Of a DNA stretch of 62,063 bases, positions 1-7,989 are shown in pieces; the first letter of the stretch is position 1; each line of letters begins with the position of its first letter. The stretch is taken from assembly GCA_022784065.1 (NCBI GenBank), contig JALFUO010000008.1, positions 1 to 62,063 of the forward strand. Direction: 5' to 3'. A model generated the notes under the pieces. The model ran no database searches and was not told the DNA's origin. It was given only the letters and a program-made list of their open reading frames with translations. Both the position numbers and the translations under genes were made by a program. Origin of the DNA: Bacteroidales bacterium (GTDB lineage Bacteria > Bacteroidota > Bacteroidia > Bacteroidales > Bacteroidaceae).

Positions 1-1
1 T

Positions 2-76
2 AGAAAGAGCAGGAATGATTATAAATACGTTAGCGGCCCACCTTGGGTGAGGAATAACAGAAAACGAGGAAGGTAG
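2..76 (+). CDS. 3' end of a small lysine/arginine-rich protein (partial)
   Basis: An open frame enters the window at base 2 and stops at the TAG at 74-76. Its last residues include SGPPWVRNNRKRG. They match the end of the 82-residue protein at 462-710, which has VDGPFWVHNNKKRN at the same place. This is therefore the C-terminus of a paralogue whose start lies outside the window. The same hairpin and tiny ORF follow both copies, so the whole module has been duplicated. Function is unknown. Confidence 0.55.
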   Translation, partial: RKSRNDYKYVSGPPWVRNNRKRGR

Positions 77-120
77 CGAGAACGCAATCTGTACCATTAA
101 GGTGACTTTTTTTATCGGAT

Positions 121-168
121 AACGATGCGCTAATTTTGGGAAAACCAAAATTCAGCGCATCGTTTTTA
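121..168 (+). terminator. Strong hairpin terminator, copy 1
   Basis: Arms AACGATGCGCT (121-131) and AGCGCATCGTT (154-164) are perfectly complementary. The pairing continues inward through ATTTTGG and CCAAAAT, and a T-rich tail follows. It lies after the partial small gene and before the tiny ORF at 171, whose start codon is only a few bases beyond the stem. Confidence 0.7.
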
Positions 169-170
169 TT

Positions 171-281
171 ATGACAGACAGAGACACCAAAACCATTGAA
201 TTTATCATCCACAACGAGCAGGCGAGGAAGAAACATGAGGAACTCAAAGATAGAAGGATAAGTCTTTCGCAGTGTGTATGA
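171..281 (+). CDS. Tiny ORF of 36 residues, copy 1 of a duplicated pair
   Basis: The ORF opens with MTDRDTKTIEFIIHNEQ and stops at TGA 279-281. It is nearly identical over its first 26 residues to the ORF at 779-901. The lysine/glutamate-rich helix after the start (NEQARKKHEEL) is reminiscent of the extreme N-terminus of phage tape-measure proteins, but that is a weak impression. The two copies diverge abruptly after residue 26, as at a duplication or deletion edge. It may be a gene remnant rather than a working protein. Confidence 0.4.
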   Translation: MTDRDTKTIEFIIHNEQARKKHEELKDRRISLSQCV

Positions 282-419
282 TACAACTACGCCATACATT
301 TTTTGTGTTACTTGCGATGCGAAGTCTGGTATAATATTCAACACTACAAAATCGCAGACGTGGAGAGCGAGGAAATTGCAGGGCTGTTCGAAAAGCTCAC
401 GGAAAAGGAGCGCGGATAA
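282..419 (+). pseudogene. Open frame continuing past the TGA of the preceding tiny ORF
   Basis: The frame of the 171-281 ORF stays open after its TGA for a further 45 codons, to the TAA at 417-419. It ends with a protein-like acidic and lysine-rich stretch (ADVESEEIAGLFEKLTEKER). I see no start codon of its own. The likely reading is a decayed longer gene split by one nonsense codon. Selenocysteine or other recoding is possible but nothing here supports it. Confidence 0.3.
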
Positions 420-430
420 AAATTTCTCCG

Positions 431-438
431 TATATTTG
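431..438 (+). promoter_or_regulatory. Bacteroidales-type -7 element TATATTTG
   Basis: TATATTTG matches TAnnTTTG and lies 23 bases before the ATG of the 82-residue protein at 462. No clear TTTG -33 element is visible upstream. Confidence 0.45.
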
Positions 439-461
439 TAACACCTTCAAACTAATTCTAT

Positions 462-710
462 ATGGAAGTCCTTTTAGTTCTTTTGGCATTATGCCTAATC
501 GTGCACCTGATTTCAAAAATCGATCTCAGGGAAGAATCAACTCCAAAGCAGAAGAAAGACGATTACCATTATAGGAACGTTGACGACCAGTTATGGGAGT
601 ATAATAACAAGAAGCAGAGGAAAATCGACAAAGAATTCAACGACGATTCAAGTTACGTTGACGGCCCGTTTTGGGTACATAATAACAAGAAACGCAATAA
701 AGACTATTAA
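462..710 (+). CDS. Small membrane-anchored repeat protein, unknown function
   Basis: This 82-residue protein opens with a hydrophobic segment (about residues 2-18, rich in Leu and Val) that would act as a signal anchor. A highly charged tail follows. The tail holds two imperfect copies of one motif: around residues 36-57 (YRNVDDQLWEYNNKKQRK) and 64-81 (YVDGPFWVHNNKKRNKDY). The C-terminal copy also matches the partial protein at the window start. I do not recognise the family. A -7 promoter element lies just upstream and a hairpin terminator just downstream, so it looks like a compact single-gene unit. Its position next to a tRNA and inside a duplication suggests accessory or mobile DNA. Confidence 0.6.
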   Translation: MEVLLVLLALCLIVHLISKIDLREESTPKQKKDDYHYRNVDDQLWEYNNKKQRKIDKEFNDDSSYVDGPFWVHNNKKRNKDY

Positions 711-730
711 GGTGTCTTTTTTTATCGGAT

Positions 731-776
731 AACGATGCGCTAATTTTGGGAAAACCAAAATCAGAGCATCGTTTTA
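731..776 (+). terminator. Strong hairpin terminator, copy 2
   Basis: Arms AACGATGCGCT (731-741) and AGAGCATCGTT (763-773) repeat the hairpin at 121-164 with a single change in the right arm. It follows the 82-residue gene. Confidence 0.7.
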
Positions 777-778
777 TA

Positions 779-901
779 ATGACAGACAGAGACACCAAAA
801 CCATTGAACTAATCATCAACAACGAGCAGGCGAAGAAGAAACTCGAGGAACTCAAAGTAGGATTTGAAGCCTTGATAGTAAAACGCAGAACACACAGTTA
901 A
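779..901 (+). CDS. Tiny ORF of 40 residues, copy 2 of a duplicated pair
   Basis: It starts MTDRDTKTIELIINNEQ and ends at TAA 899-901. The first 26 residues match the ORF at 171-281, with conservative changes. Thereafter it reads VGFEALIVKRRTHS, unlike copy 1. The amphipathic Lys/Glu-rich helix is the only feature. Its near-identical position behind the duplicated hairpin shows it copied together with the hairpin. Function unknown. Confidence 0.4.
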   Translation: MTDRDTKTIELIINNEQAKKKLEELKVGFEALIVKRRTHS

Positions 902-943
902 GCATTTCGTCCATGTTTTGGACATTCTTCTTTGTGCGAAAAC

Positions 944-989
944 AAAAAGATACACACCAAACTCTATAAGCTATAGTGTGTATCTTTTT
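944..989. terminator. Bidirectional hairpin terminator
   Basis: Perfect 14-bp arms, AAAAAGATACACAC (944-957) and GTGTGTATCTTTTT (976-989), give A- and T-runs on both sides. It ends the duplicated small-ORF region and insulates it from the tRNA on the other strand. Confidence 0.75.
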
Positions 990-1003
990 GATTTTAAGTT
1001 ACC

Positions 1004-1032
1004 AAAAGAGACCAGCTTTTGCCGGTCTCTTT
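1004..1032 (-). terminator. Terminator downstream of the initiator tRNA
   Basis: AAAGAGACC (1005-1013) pairs with GGTCTCTTT (1024-1032). Read on the minus strand it lies 9 bases past the tRNA 3' end and is followed by a T-rich run. Confidence 0.65.
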
Positions 1033-1040
1033 CGGGTTAG

Positions 1041-1113
1041 TTGCGGAGGCCCGACTCGAACGAACGACCTCCAGGTTATGAGCCTGGCGAGCTACCAACT
1101 GCTCCACTCCGCG
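1041..1113 (-). tRNA. Initiator tRNA-Met (CAT)
   Basis: The minus strand folds into a full cloverleaf with anticodon CAT in the loop CTCATAA. The acceptor arms are CGCGGAG and CTCCGCA, so position 1 is C and position 72 is A. That unpaired first position is the hallmark of bacterial initiator tRNA. The D loop and TTCGAGT T loop are normal. CCA is not encoded. The duplicated small-ORF region lies just beyond its 3' end, which is the side where integrative elements usually enter. Confidence 0.93.
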
Positions 1114-1254
1114 ATCTATCAACTTCGGCTTTACTTCCGAAATGCGATGCAAAATTACGATTTTCTTATAGGATAGCAAAGGGTTTCACCATATTTTTTG
1201 CGAGAATATGCGAAATAAGGGATTTATAAAGAGATTTTGCTGCCTTGAAAGAGT

Positions 1255-1291
1255 AACGCGCTGCCCAATAAGATAGAATGGGCAGCGCGTT
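1255..1291 (-). terminator. Hairpin downstream of purT
   Basis: Perfect 13-bp arms AACGCGCTGCCCA (1255-1267) and TGGGCAGCGCGTT (1279-1291) lie 35 bases past the purT stop. There is no strong T-run, so it could also protect the mRNA end. Confidence 0.6.
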
Positions 1292-1325
1292 AAAGGTAAA
1301 GGGACAATGGTTTGGAATGAGATAA

Positions 1326-2489
1326 TCAATATACTTCTACTTTCGCCGCAAGGCGTTTTGCCTTGTCGCGCAGGGCATCGAGGTCGCCGCCCACTTCGTC
1401 GCGGCAAACCACTACGCCCATGCGGCGATTGACGCGCGTGGTGGGTTTTCCAAAGATGCGGATATCGGCGTCCTCCTCGCAAGTCTCTTCGATGCCGCGA
1501 TAGCGGGGCGGTTCGTTGGAGGCAATGGGGGAGAGGATAACGGCACTGGCACCTATCGCCAACTGCTTCACACAGGGAATGGGCAGGCCGAGCACGGCGC
1601 GGAGGTGCAACTCAAACTCGTTGAAGTTTTGCGTACCGGCAAGCGTGACCATACCCGTGTCGTGCGGGCGGGGAGAGAGTTCGGAGAAGTAAACGCCGTT
1701 TTCGTGGCTGAGGAAAAACTCGACGCCCCAAATGCCTGCGCCCGTGAGGGCAGCGGTTACTTTGTCGGCCATACGGCAGGCTTCTTCCAAATGCTCGGGT
1801 GCAATGTGAGCCGGCTGGAAACTTTCGCGATAGTCGCCGCCGCGCTGCACGTGACCTATGGGTGGGCAGAATAGGGTAGGGCCATTCTTCTGCGTGACGG
1901 TGAGCAGGGTGATTTCGCTATCGAAACGGATAAATTCTTCAATAATCACTTCCTGTATGTCGCCGCGGCTGCCAGAAATGGCGTATTCCCAGGCGTGCTG
2001 AAGCTCATCTGCCGTGCGCACTAAGGATTGTCCTTTGCCCGACGACGACATCAAAGGCTTCACCACACAGGGCAGACCTATCTTTTCAGCGGCCTCTTTG
2101 AGTTCTTCAAAGGTTGTGGCATAGAAGTAACGGGCCGTTTTAAGCCCTAATTCTTTTGCGGCGAGGTCGCGAATGGCTTTGCGGTTCATCGTAAAGTTCA
2201 CGGCGCGGGCGGAAGGCGTTACCTGAATGCCCTCGCGCTCGAAATCATAAAGCCGCTCTGTGCGGATGGCCTCAATTTCGGGTACAATGATGTCAGGACG
2301 GTGCTTTTCTACAACGCGCGTAAGAGCTTCGCCGTCGAGCATAGAGAAGACTTCATATTCATCGGCAACCTGCATCGCCGGAGCACCTGCGTAGGAATCG
2401 CAGGCAATGACGTGCTGCCCGAGCCTTTGGGCTGCAATCACAAACTCCTTGCCGAGTTCGCCGGAACCAAGAAGCAATATTTTCTTCAT
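1326..2489 (-). CDS. purT: Formate-dependent phosphoribosylglycinamide formyltransferase (PurT)
   Basis: PurT uses formate and ATP to formylate GAR to FGAR, the third step of de novo purine synthesis, in the cytoplasm. It replaces folate-dependent PurN. The 387-residue protein has the usual length. It begins with a Rossmann-like segment holding GSGELGKE (residues 8-15). A three-part ATP-grasp core follows, with the glycine-rich loop MSSSGKGQS (147-155) and the metal-binding strand [12 protein letters not shown] (268-279). The start MKKILLLG fits the family N-terminus exactly. The gene stands alone, with hairpins on both sides (1255-1291 and 2521-2563), so it is probably transcribed by itself. 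Identification is firm. Confidence 0.95.
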   Translation of the reverse strand: MKKILLLGSGELGKEFVIAAQRLGQHVIACDSYAGAPAMQVADEYEVFSMLDGEALTRVVEKHRPDIIVPEIEAIRTERLYDFEREGIQVTPSARAVNFTMNRKAIRDLAAKELGLKTARYFYATTFEELKEAAEKIGLPCVVKPLMSSSGKGQSLVRTADELQHAWEYAISGSRGDIQEVIIEEFIRFDSEITLLTVTQKNGPTLFCPPIGHVQRGGDYRESFQPAHIAPEHLEEACRMADKVTAALTGAGIWGVEFFLSHENGVYFSELSPRPHDTGMVTLAGTQNFNEFELHLRAVLGLPIPCVKQLAIGASAVILSPIASNEPPRYRGIEETCEEDADIRIFGKPTTRVNRRMGVVVCRDEVGGDLDALRDKAKRLAAKVEVY

Positions 2490-2520
2490 CGTTGGATAAT
2501 GTTTTTAGATATCATAAATT

Positions 2521-2563
2521 AAAAAGATGCCTTGACAGGATAGAACTTTCAACGCATCTTTTT
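2521..2563. terminator. Bidirectional terminator between a small ORF and purT
   Basis: AAAAAGATGC (2521-2530) pairs with GCATCTTTTT (2554-2563). On the minus strand it sits 6 bases past the stop of the 53-residue ORF and ahead of purT. Confidence 0.7.
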
Positions 2564-2569
2564 CTTTTT

Positions 2570-2731
2570 TCAGCAAGTGGCTGTTTGTTGGGCGAACATT
2601 GCGGCGGCAAGCCGTGCGTCCTGTTCGCTGGTAGTTCCGGGAACGTATAAACGCGCAAATGCTTTGATAAAATTCAGAGTCTTCTCTTTCGGAGAAGCTG
2701 TGTTGGGAGTAAAATGTGGCATAGGCATCAT
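2570..2731 (-). CDS. Small conserved-type protein of 53 residues, unknown function
   Basis: This short frame starts MMPMPHFTPN and ends QQTATC, with two adjacent ATG codons at 2731 and 2728. Its centre, SPKEKTLNFIKAFARLYV, resembles a class of roughly 50-residue Bacteroidales proteins of unknown role that carry a PS(P/A)KT-type motif followed by an FIRxFAR-like helix. I recall that pattern but cannot check it here. A terminator follows directly, as expected for a real single-gene transcript. There is no signal peptide and no membrane segment. The plus-strand frame over the same bases has no such features and looks like a shadow. Confidence 0.55.
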   Translation of the reverse strand: MMPMPHFTPNTASPKEKTLNFIKAFARLYVPGTTSEQDARLAAAMFAQQTATC

Positions 2732-2815
2732 TGTGTTTGTTTTACAACATAATAACGCGTATGTTGCACATTTATTTTATATGCGTGCAAATTATTTTTG
2801 CGCCGTGCCGGGCGA

Positions 2816-3667
2816 TTACCTTTTTTCTCCCGAGTAGTCGATGCAAAGGCGGCGCAGGTCGTACATGGAACCGTTGTAAATATTCAGGTCTACCTTATGG
2901 TTGATGCCCGAAAGCCTGCCGCAATCCGTGTGTTGCCAGAACTTCCATTCTCCCTTATAGCTAAGGTCTTTCACGTAGTAGTGCGCAATCCAGTAGGGAT
3001 AAGCGTCAAACTCCTTTGTGTTGAGCACGTCCTGCCTGAACTTATAGTTAGTGTAAAGGATTGGCTTCACGTGATAGCGTTCCTCCACAAGTCGCAGCCA
3101 CGTGAGCGAGGCTTGGCGCAGTTCCGCCGTATTCAGCCTTCCGCGCTCCTCGATGTCGAGCACTGGGGGCAGGTCGCCCTCTTCGAGATGCACTTGCTTG
3201 AGAAAATACTCCGCCTGCTTCTTCGCCGATACGTTTGGTTTGAAATAATGGTACGCGCCGCGCAGAAATCCGTACTCTCGTGCTTTGTAAAAGTTCTCGT
3301 TGAAATTTTCGTCCAACAGGCTGCGCCCTTCCGTGGCTTTAATGAAGACGAAGCAGATGCCCTCTCCGTCGATTTCTGCCTTTGAAAGTTTTTCCCAATC
3401 AATGCTTCCCTGATGGTGGCTGATGTCGATGCCGTGGATAGAATAGCCTTTGGGATAATCTTCCTTGCCGTAGAGTGCACGCCACTTGGCGCTGTACGGA
3501 GCCACGACATATATATATATAAGGTAGCAGAAAAGAGCGGCGGCGGCAAGGATGAAGAGGCGCGTGAGCAGGGTGCGCGTCTTTTTCATCAAGAGAAGTC
3601 CTCTTGATCTCTGCGGCGCACGCTTCGCGTTGCTCTTCTTCTTAGTCGTTACTCTTTTAGTTACCAT
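2816..3667 (-). CDS. Membrane-anchored GH25 muramidase (lysozyme family)
   Basis: GH25 enzymes cut the MurNAc-GlcNAc bond of peptidoglycan. The 283-residue protein begins with a basic tail rich in Lys and Arg (1-32) and one transmembrane helix (about 33-53), placing the catalytic part in the periplasm. The GH25 domain follows, with GIDISHHQG (79-87) holding the first conserved Asp, and LPPVLDIEER (166-175) holding the Asp-x-Glu catalytic pair. ATEGRS and RGAYHYF are further family motifs. The start codon lies 13 bases past the pfp terminator on the same strand, so expression needs either read-through or a promoter overlapping that hairpin. It may serve in cell-wall remodelling; the exact role is inferred. 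Confidence 0.88.
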   Translation of the reverse strand: MVTKRVTTKKKSNAKRAPQRSRGLLLMKKTRTLLTRLFILAAAALFCYLIYIYVVAPYSAKWRALYGKEDYPKGYSIHGIDISHHQGSIDWEKLSKAEIDGEGICFVFIKATEGRSLLDENFNENFYKAREYGFLRGAYHYFKPNVSAKKQAEYFLKQVHLEEGDLPPVLDIEERGRLNTAELRQASLTWLRLVEERYHVKPILYTNYKFRQDVLNTKEFDAYPYWIAHYYVKDLSYKGEWKFWQHTDCGRLSGINHKVDLNIYNGSMYDLRRLCIDYSGEKR

Positions 3668-3680
3668 GTTTTACAAAAAG

Positions 3681-3718
3681 AGAAACCGCTATTCAGGCAA
3701 TTCTGATTAGCGGTTTCT
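3681..3718 (-). terminator. Terminator between pfp and the GH25 gene
   Basis: AGAAACCGCTA (3681-3691) pairs with TAGCGGTTTCT (3708-3718), and on the minus strand a CTTTTT run follows. It ends pfp and sits immediately before the GH25 start at 3667. Confidence 0.75.
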
Positions 3719-3731
3719 CCTGAAAAAGATT

Positions 3732-5372
3732 TTATTTACCTTGTTCGAGTTTGAGGGTCATCGTGCACTGGTCGCATACTTCCGTGGGGCCGAAGTACTG
3801 AATGGGGCCGGGATATACGAAGCACGTGTTTTCTGCCCATTCCTCGCGGTGAGCGGCAAATTCCTTGAAGGGAGCGCCGTCGAGACGCACGAGTGCCTTG
3901 CGGATAACGGGCTTCATCTGACCGTGACGGCGTTCCATGTTCATCATCATCGTGATGGGCACACCGCCGGCAATCCACTGTTCAGCGGGAGCCGTCGTGT
4001 TCTTAACGATAGCCATGTAGCCGGTCTTGCCGTTGGCAACGAGCTGTGCAGCACTCGTACCGAGAGCGTAGCAGTAGTCGGCATCGTAGTTGGAGGGAGC
4101 GGCGCAGCGGCCTTCGTAACCGAAGAAGTGGTGCTGAGCTGCAAACTTGCCGTTGTACTTGCCTTCCTTCTTCCATTCAGCCAGTTTGGTAGCCACCATT
4201 TCAGAAAGGAGTTTTTCAGTTTCAATAAGCGACACCTGAACATTTCCGTGCGGGTCGCGCTCCATCGTGAGCTGCTTGGCAACGCCTTCGGGCAGGCTCT
4301 GATAGATAGCGGCATTCTCGGCAGAGAGATGCTCAATCACCCAAGCGCGCTTGGCTGCTGCTTCAACTGCTTCGCCTTCGGGCGTAGCGAGCAGGTCGTT
4401 GAGTTCGGCGATGAGCTTTTTCATTGCGGGGATGAACTCAATGAGGCCTTCGGGAATGAGCACCGTACCGAAATTATTACCGTTTGCGGCACGCTTTGCC
4501 ACAACGCCGGCGATATAGGTTACGATGTCGTCGAGCGTCTGGTTCTTTTCCTCAACCTCTTCGCTCACGATGCAAACGTTGGGCTGGCATTGCAGGGCAC
4601 ATTCGAGTGCGATATGGCTGGCGGAGCGACCCATGAGTTTGATGAAGTGCCAGTATTTGCGAGCGGAGTTAGCATCGCGCTGGATGTTACCAATCACTTC
4701 GGCATAGGTCTTACAAGCCGTGTCGAAACCGAATGACGTTTCAATCTGGTCGTTCTTCAAGTCGCCGTCGATGGTCTTCGGGCAACCGATTACCTGCACG
4801 CCGTAGTTCTTGGCAGCATAGTATTCAGCGAGGACACAGGCGTTGGTGTTGGAGTCGTCGCCGCCGATGATGACGATGGCCTTGATGCCCAGTTCGCGGA
4901 TAATCTTGATACCGCTCTCGAACTGGCTTTCCTCTTCGAGTTTCGTGCGGCCGGAACCGATCATGTCGAAGCCGCCGGTGTTGCGATACTCATCAATGAT
5001 TTCGTCTGTCAGTTCAATGTATTTGTGGTCAACGAGACCGCCGGGCCCCATAAGGAAACCGTAAAGTTTGTTTTCCTTATTCTGCTTTTTCAGTTCGTCG
5101 TACAGGCCGCAAATCACGTTGTGACCGCCGGGAGCCTGACCGCCAGAGAGAATAATACCGATATTCATCGGCGCATAAGCACGCTTCTCGTCAGAGGGTA
5201 CGAACTCAACGAGCGGCATACCGTAGGTGTTGGGGAAGAGTGCCTTAATCTCGGCCTGATTGCCGACGCTTTCAGTAGGCTGTCCTTCTTTGATGCTCAC
5301 ATTGCCGCGCAAACCGAGGGGAAGTTTGGGCTGGTAGGCGGCACGTGCAATTTGCAACGCACTTTTTTCCAT
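3732..5372 (-). CDS. pfp: Diphosphate--fructose-6-phosphate 1-phosphotransferase
   Basis: This enzyme reversibly phosphorylates fructose 6-phosphate using pyrophosphate instead of ATP, at the main control point of glycolysis. The 546-residue length fits the long, plant-beta-like PPi-PFK clade common in Bacteroidales. Visible motifs are SGGQAPGG (76-83), GGDDSNT (170-176), [10 protein letters not shown] (198-207) and MGRSASH (247-253). The second Asp in GGDDS, where ATP-dependent enzymes have Gly, is the known marker for PPi use, so the cofactor call is well supported. It has its own promoter element (5429-5436) and its own terminator. Start [13 protein letters not shown] is the only reasonable choice. 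Confidence 0.95.
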   Translation of the reverse strand: MEKSALQIARAAYQPKLPLGLRGNVSIKEGQPTESVGNQAEIKALFPNTYGMPLVEFVPSDEKRAYAPMNIGIILSGGQAPGGHNVICGLYDELKKQNKENKLYGFLMGPGGLVDHKYIELTDEIIDEYRNTGGFDMIGSGRTKLEEESQFESGIKIIRELGIKAIVIIGGDDSNTNACVLAEYYAAKNYGVQVIGCPKTIDGDLKNDQIETSFGFDTACKTYAEVIGNIQRDANSARKYWHFIKLMGRSASHIALECALQCQPNVCIVSEEVEEKNQTLDDIVTYIAGVVAKRAANGNNFGTVLIPEGLIEFIPAMKKLIAELNDLLATPEGEAVEAAAKRAWVIEHLSAENAAIYQSLPEGVAKQLTMERDPHGNVQVSLIETEKLLSEMVATKLAEWKKEGKYNGKFAAQHHFFGYEGRCAAPSNYDADYCYALGTSAAQLVANGKTGYMAIVKNTTAPAEQWIAGGVPITMMMNMERRHGQMKPVIRKALVRLDGAPFKEFAAHREEWAENTCFVYPGPIQYFGPTEVCDQCTMTLKLEQGK

Positions 5373-5428
5373 AATGATTTAGATGTGATATTTGTTAGAA
5401 ACTAATATGTGCTAAATGTTTTGTCTTG

Positions 5429-5436
5429 CAAAAATA
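5429..5436 (-). promoter_or_regulatory. -7 promoter element for pfp
   Basis: On the minus strand these bases read TATTTTTG, matching TAnnTTTG, about 57 bases before the pfp start codon. No clear -33 TTTG is visible. Confidence 0.45.
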
Positions 5437-5526
5437 ATAATTTCCAATGTTATAATTTGCAGTATTCGCTGCTTTCTTGCTAAGATAATGGCTGTTTTTT
5501 ATATTTTGCAGTCCAATGCTTAGGCT

Positions 5527-6807
5527 TTACTGCACCTTTGCCTTATTATGCTCCTTAAAGCAGAGGGCGAAAAGCACGAGCACGATAAGGGCGTAGCCAG
5601 CGAAGATAAACCAAATGGTGTCCCAGTTGCCCACCTGATAGAAGTTGTCGGCCACCTGCTTCATCGTGGTATAATTGTTTACCACCGTCTGTGCCGCCAG
5701 CATGCCAAACGTGGCGCCGAGGCCGTTGGTCATGATCATAAACAGACCCTGTGCACTGCTGCGTATCTCGGGCTTTGTGTTTTGATCCACGTACAACGCG
5801 CCGGAAATGTTGAAGAAATCGAAAGCCACGCCGTAGACAAGCATAGAGAGCAAGAACAGCCAAACGCCGTTTCCGGGATTACCGATGGCAAACAAGCCGA
5901 AGCGCAGCACCCACGCCAGCATGGCAATCATCATCACGCGCTTAATGCCAAAGCGCTTCATAAAGAAGGGAATAAGCAAGATGCAACAGGTTTCGCTGAT
6001 TTGAGAAAGCGAAATCAGAATACCGGCATGCGCCACGCCGAACGTGTCGGCGTATTCAGGATCTGCCGCAAAACTGCTGATAAATGGGTTGGCGTAACCG
6101 TTGGTTATTTGCAGGGAAACGCCGAGCAGCATCGAGAAAATGAAGAAAATGGCCATCTTGCGCTGCTTGAAGAGTACGAAGGCATCGAAGCCCAGCGACT
6201 CGACGAGACTCTTCCTTTCGTGCTTATTGTTGACGGGGCAATGGGGTAGGGTCTGCGCGAAAATGGCGAGCGTGATGCTCAGCGCGGCAGAGACAAAGAA
6301 TTGATTGTAATCAGCCATAAAGCCCATGAGGTCTACCGCCCACATGGTGCAGATGAAGCCTATGGTACCGAACACGCGAATAGGCGGAAAGTCTTTTACC
6401 GTGTCCATGCCGGCGTTGATCAAGCCGGTGAAAGCAACGGAATTGCTCAAAGCGATGGTGGGCATGTAGAACGCCACGCTCAGCGTGTAGAGCGTAAAGA
6501 GCGTTGCCATTTCCACGTTTGCGCCGGCCGTCATGCCGTAGTATGCCGACGAGCCCATAAACAGGCCGGCCAAGAGGTGGCAGATGCCCAAGAGCCTCTG
6601 CGCCGGTATCCAGCGGTCGGCCACAACGCCCATCAGTCCGGGCATGAAAATCGAGACGAAACCTTGAACGGAATAGAACCAGCCGATATGCTGGGCCAAG
6701 CCCACGTTGCCGAGATAGCGCCCCATAGAGGTTAGATACGCGCCCCAAACGGCAAATTCAAGGAACAGCATTACCGCGAGGCGGGGTTTTAGAAATTTGT
6801 TATTCAT
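5527..6807 (-). CDS. Nucleoside permease of the MFS (NupG-like)
   Basis: This 426-residue inner-membrane protein has about twelve hydrophobic helices and a charged central loop (around residues 195-205, VNNKHERKS), as in the major facilitator superfamily. The N-terminus (KPRLAVMLFLEFAVWGAYL) and the loop PGLMGVVADRWIPAQR match the nucleoside:proton symporter branch (NupG/XapB), which imports nucleosides. A nucleoside phosphorylase gene at 32793-33716 would process such substrates but is not linked to it. The gene sits between the pfp unit and the restriction-modification pair and shares their strand. Substrate range is inferred from family only. Confidence 0.85.
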   Translation of the reverse strand: MNNKFLKPRLAVMLFLEFAVWGAYLTSMGRYLGNVGLAQHIGWFYSVQGFVSIFMPGLMGVVADRWIPAQRLLGICHLLAGLFMGSSAYYGMTAGANVEMATLFTLYTLSVAFYMPTIALSNSVAFTGLINAGMDTVKDFPPIRVFGTIGFICTMWAVDLMGFMADYNQFFVSAALSITLAIFAQTLPHCPVNNKHERKSLVESLGFDAFVLFKQRKMAIFFIFSMLLGVSLQITNGYANPFISSFAADPEYADTFGVAHAGILISLSQISETCCILLIPFFMKRFGIKRVMMIAMLAWVLRFGLFAIGNPGNGVWLFLLSMLVYGVAFDFFNISGALYVDQNTKPEIRSSAQGLFMIMTNGLGATFGMLAAQTVVNNYTTMKQVADNFYQVGNWDTIWFIFAGYALIVLVLFALCFKEHNKAKVQ

Positions 6808-6863
6808 AAAATTAGATTAGATTTTATCGTACTTTGTAATTGTAATAATACTCCTGCCTTGCT

Positions 6864-7988
6864 TTATGTTTGGCAAAAAAGGTTTGTTCTTCTTATCTGC
6901 GTACTTTGCGCTTTAAGCCGTGTCCCTATTTTTGTTTGCCGCTTTATGTTTAAGGCTTCAATTCGGTGGACTTTTTCGTTGGAGGCAAGCGTAACTCCAT
7001 GTTTAATTAATGTTTGTCTGATTTGTTTTGCCACATGATAGGCCAGATTTACAGGGACTGCATTGCCTACCATCTTATATCCGACATTTAAGTCATCGTA
7101 AATAAACACAAAGTCATCGGGGAATGTTTGAAGACGTGCAACTTCTCTAACGGTCATTCGACGATATAGATGTTCTTCACCAGGTTCAAAAATATGATGC
7201 TCCGCATCAATTTTTTTCATTTTGGGAGCTTGAGGATGGAGTTGACATTGTCGTCCGCTTGCTTGAACGGTAAAACCCTGTTCTTCCCATGAGCGCACTC
7301 TATTGCGGGACATATATATTGATGAAAACCCGCTCACATAATATTCATGATTGGCAACATTACACTTATCCCCATTTGTGTGGTTATGCGCTAATGCAGG
7401 AATAGCATTGTCCTTTAAGTCCCAAATAGCATCGCGAAGAGTCTGTTTTTCTTTAATCGGGGCGGGATATTCAAAATCCTTGATTTGCAAGTCTTTCCTG
7501 AACCCGACAAAGAAAATCCTGTCTCTGTCTTCGGGAACTTGATAGTCTTTTGCATTAAGCATCTTGAGATTTACGTCATAACCTGCTTCGTTAAAAGCAT
7601 GAAGAAATGATTCAACCGCTTGCTTATTTCGCGGTGCCAACATACCCGACACATTTTCTGCTACGAAGAATAAAGGTTGCACGGTCTGCAATATCCTAAT
7701 GTAGTCATGGAACAACTGTCCGCGCGGGTCTTCAATTCCTCGTTTTGCTCCGCCTTCGCTCCATGATTGGCATGGAGGACCGCCAATTATTCCTTCAATA
7801 TCTTTTGGCAGTAATGCAGCATCAAGGCAACGGATATCGCCTTCTATTAGATTAACGTCTGGAAAGTTCGCCCTAAATGTAGGGCAAATCGCAGGGTCGT
7901 ATTCATTGGCTACAATTGTGGCAAAACCAGCTTTATGGAAACCTAAATCCAATCCCCCTGCACCACTAAACAAACTGATGAGAGCCAT
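6864..7988 (-). CDS. DNA cytosine-5 methyltransferase, HaeIII-type (GGCC)
   Basis: This 374-residue enzyme methylates cytosine in DNA and protects the host from the partner nuclease. All C5-methylase motifs are in order: FSGAGG (7-12) for AdoMet, [12 protein letters not shown] with catalytic Cys73, ENV (111-113), [10 protein letters not shown] (154-163), and VGNAVPVNL near 308-315. The target-recognition region contains [17 protein letters not shown] (239-255), which I remember as near-identical in M.HaeIII. The recognition site GGCC follows from that resemblance. I start at MALISLF; a longer frame upstream adds 16 residues and overlaps the nuclease gene. A tail of about 44 residues extends past the usual end. 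One base separates it from the nuclease gene upstream. Base composition is far more AT-rich than its neighbours. Confidence 0.93.
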   Translation of the reverse strand: MALISLFSGAGGLDLGFHKAGFATIVANEYDPAICPTFRANFPDVNLIEGDIRCLDAALLPKDIEGIIGGPPCQSWSEGGAKRGIEDPRGQLFHDYIRILQTVQPLFFVAENVSGMLAPRNKQAVESFLHAFNEAGYDVNLKMLNAKDYQVPEDRDRIFFVGFRKDLQIKDFEYPAPIKEKQTLRDAIWDLKDNAIPALAHNHTNGDKCNVANHEYYVSGFSSIYMSRNRVRSWEEQGFTVQASGRQCQLHPQAPKMKKIDAEHHIFEPGEEHLYRRMTVREVARLQTFPDDFVFIYDDLNVGYKMVGNAVPVNLAYHVAKQIRQTLIKHGVTLASNEKVHRIEALNIKRQTKIGTRLKAQSTQIRRTNLFCQT

Positions 7989-7989
7989 A

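Noticed and set aside
1186-1482. 98-codon minus-strand frame across the purT end
   Set aside because: It is a different frame inside purT and the terminator region, with a biased Arg/Pro peptide.
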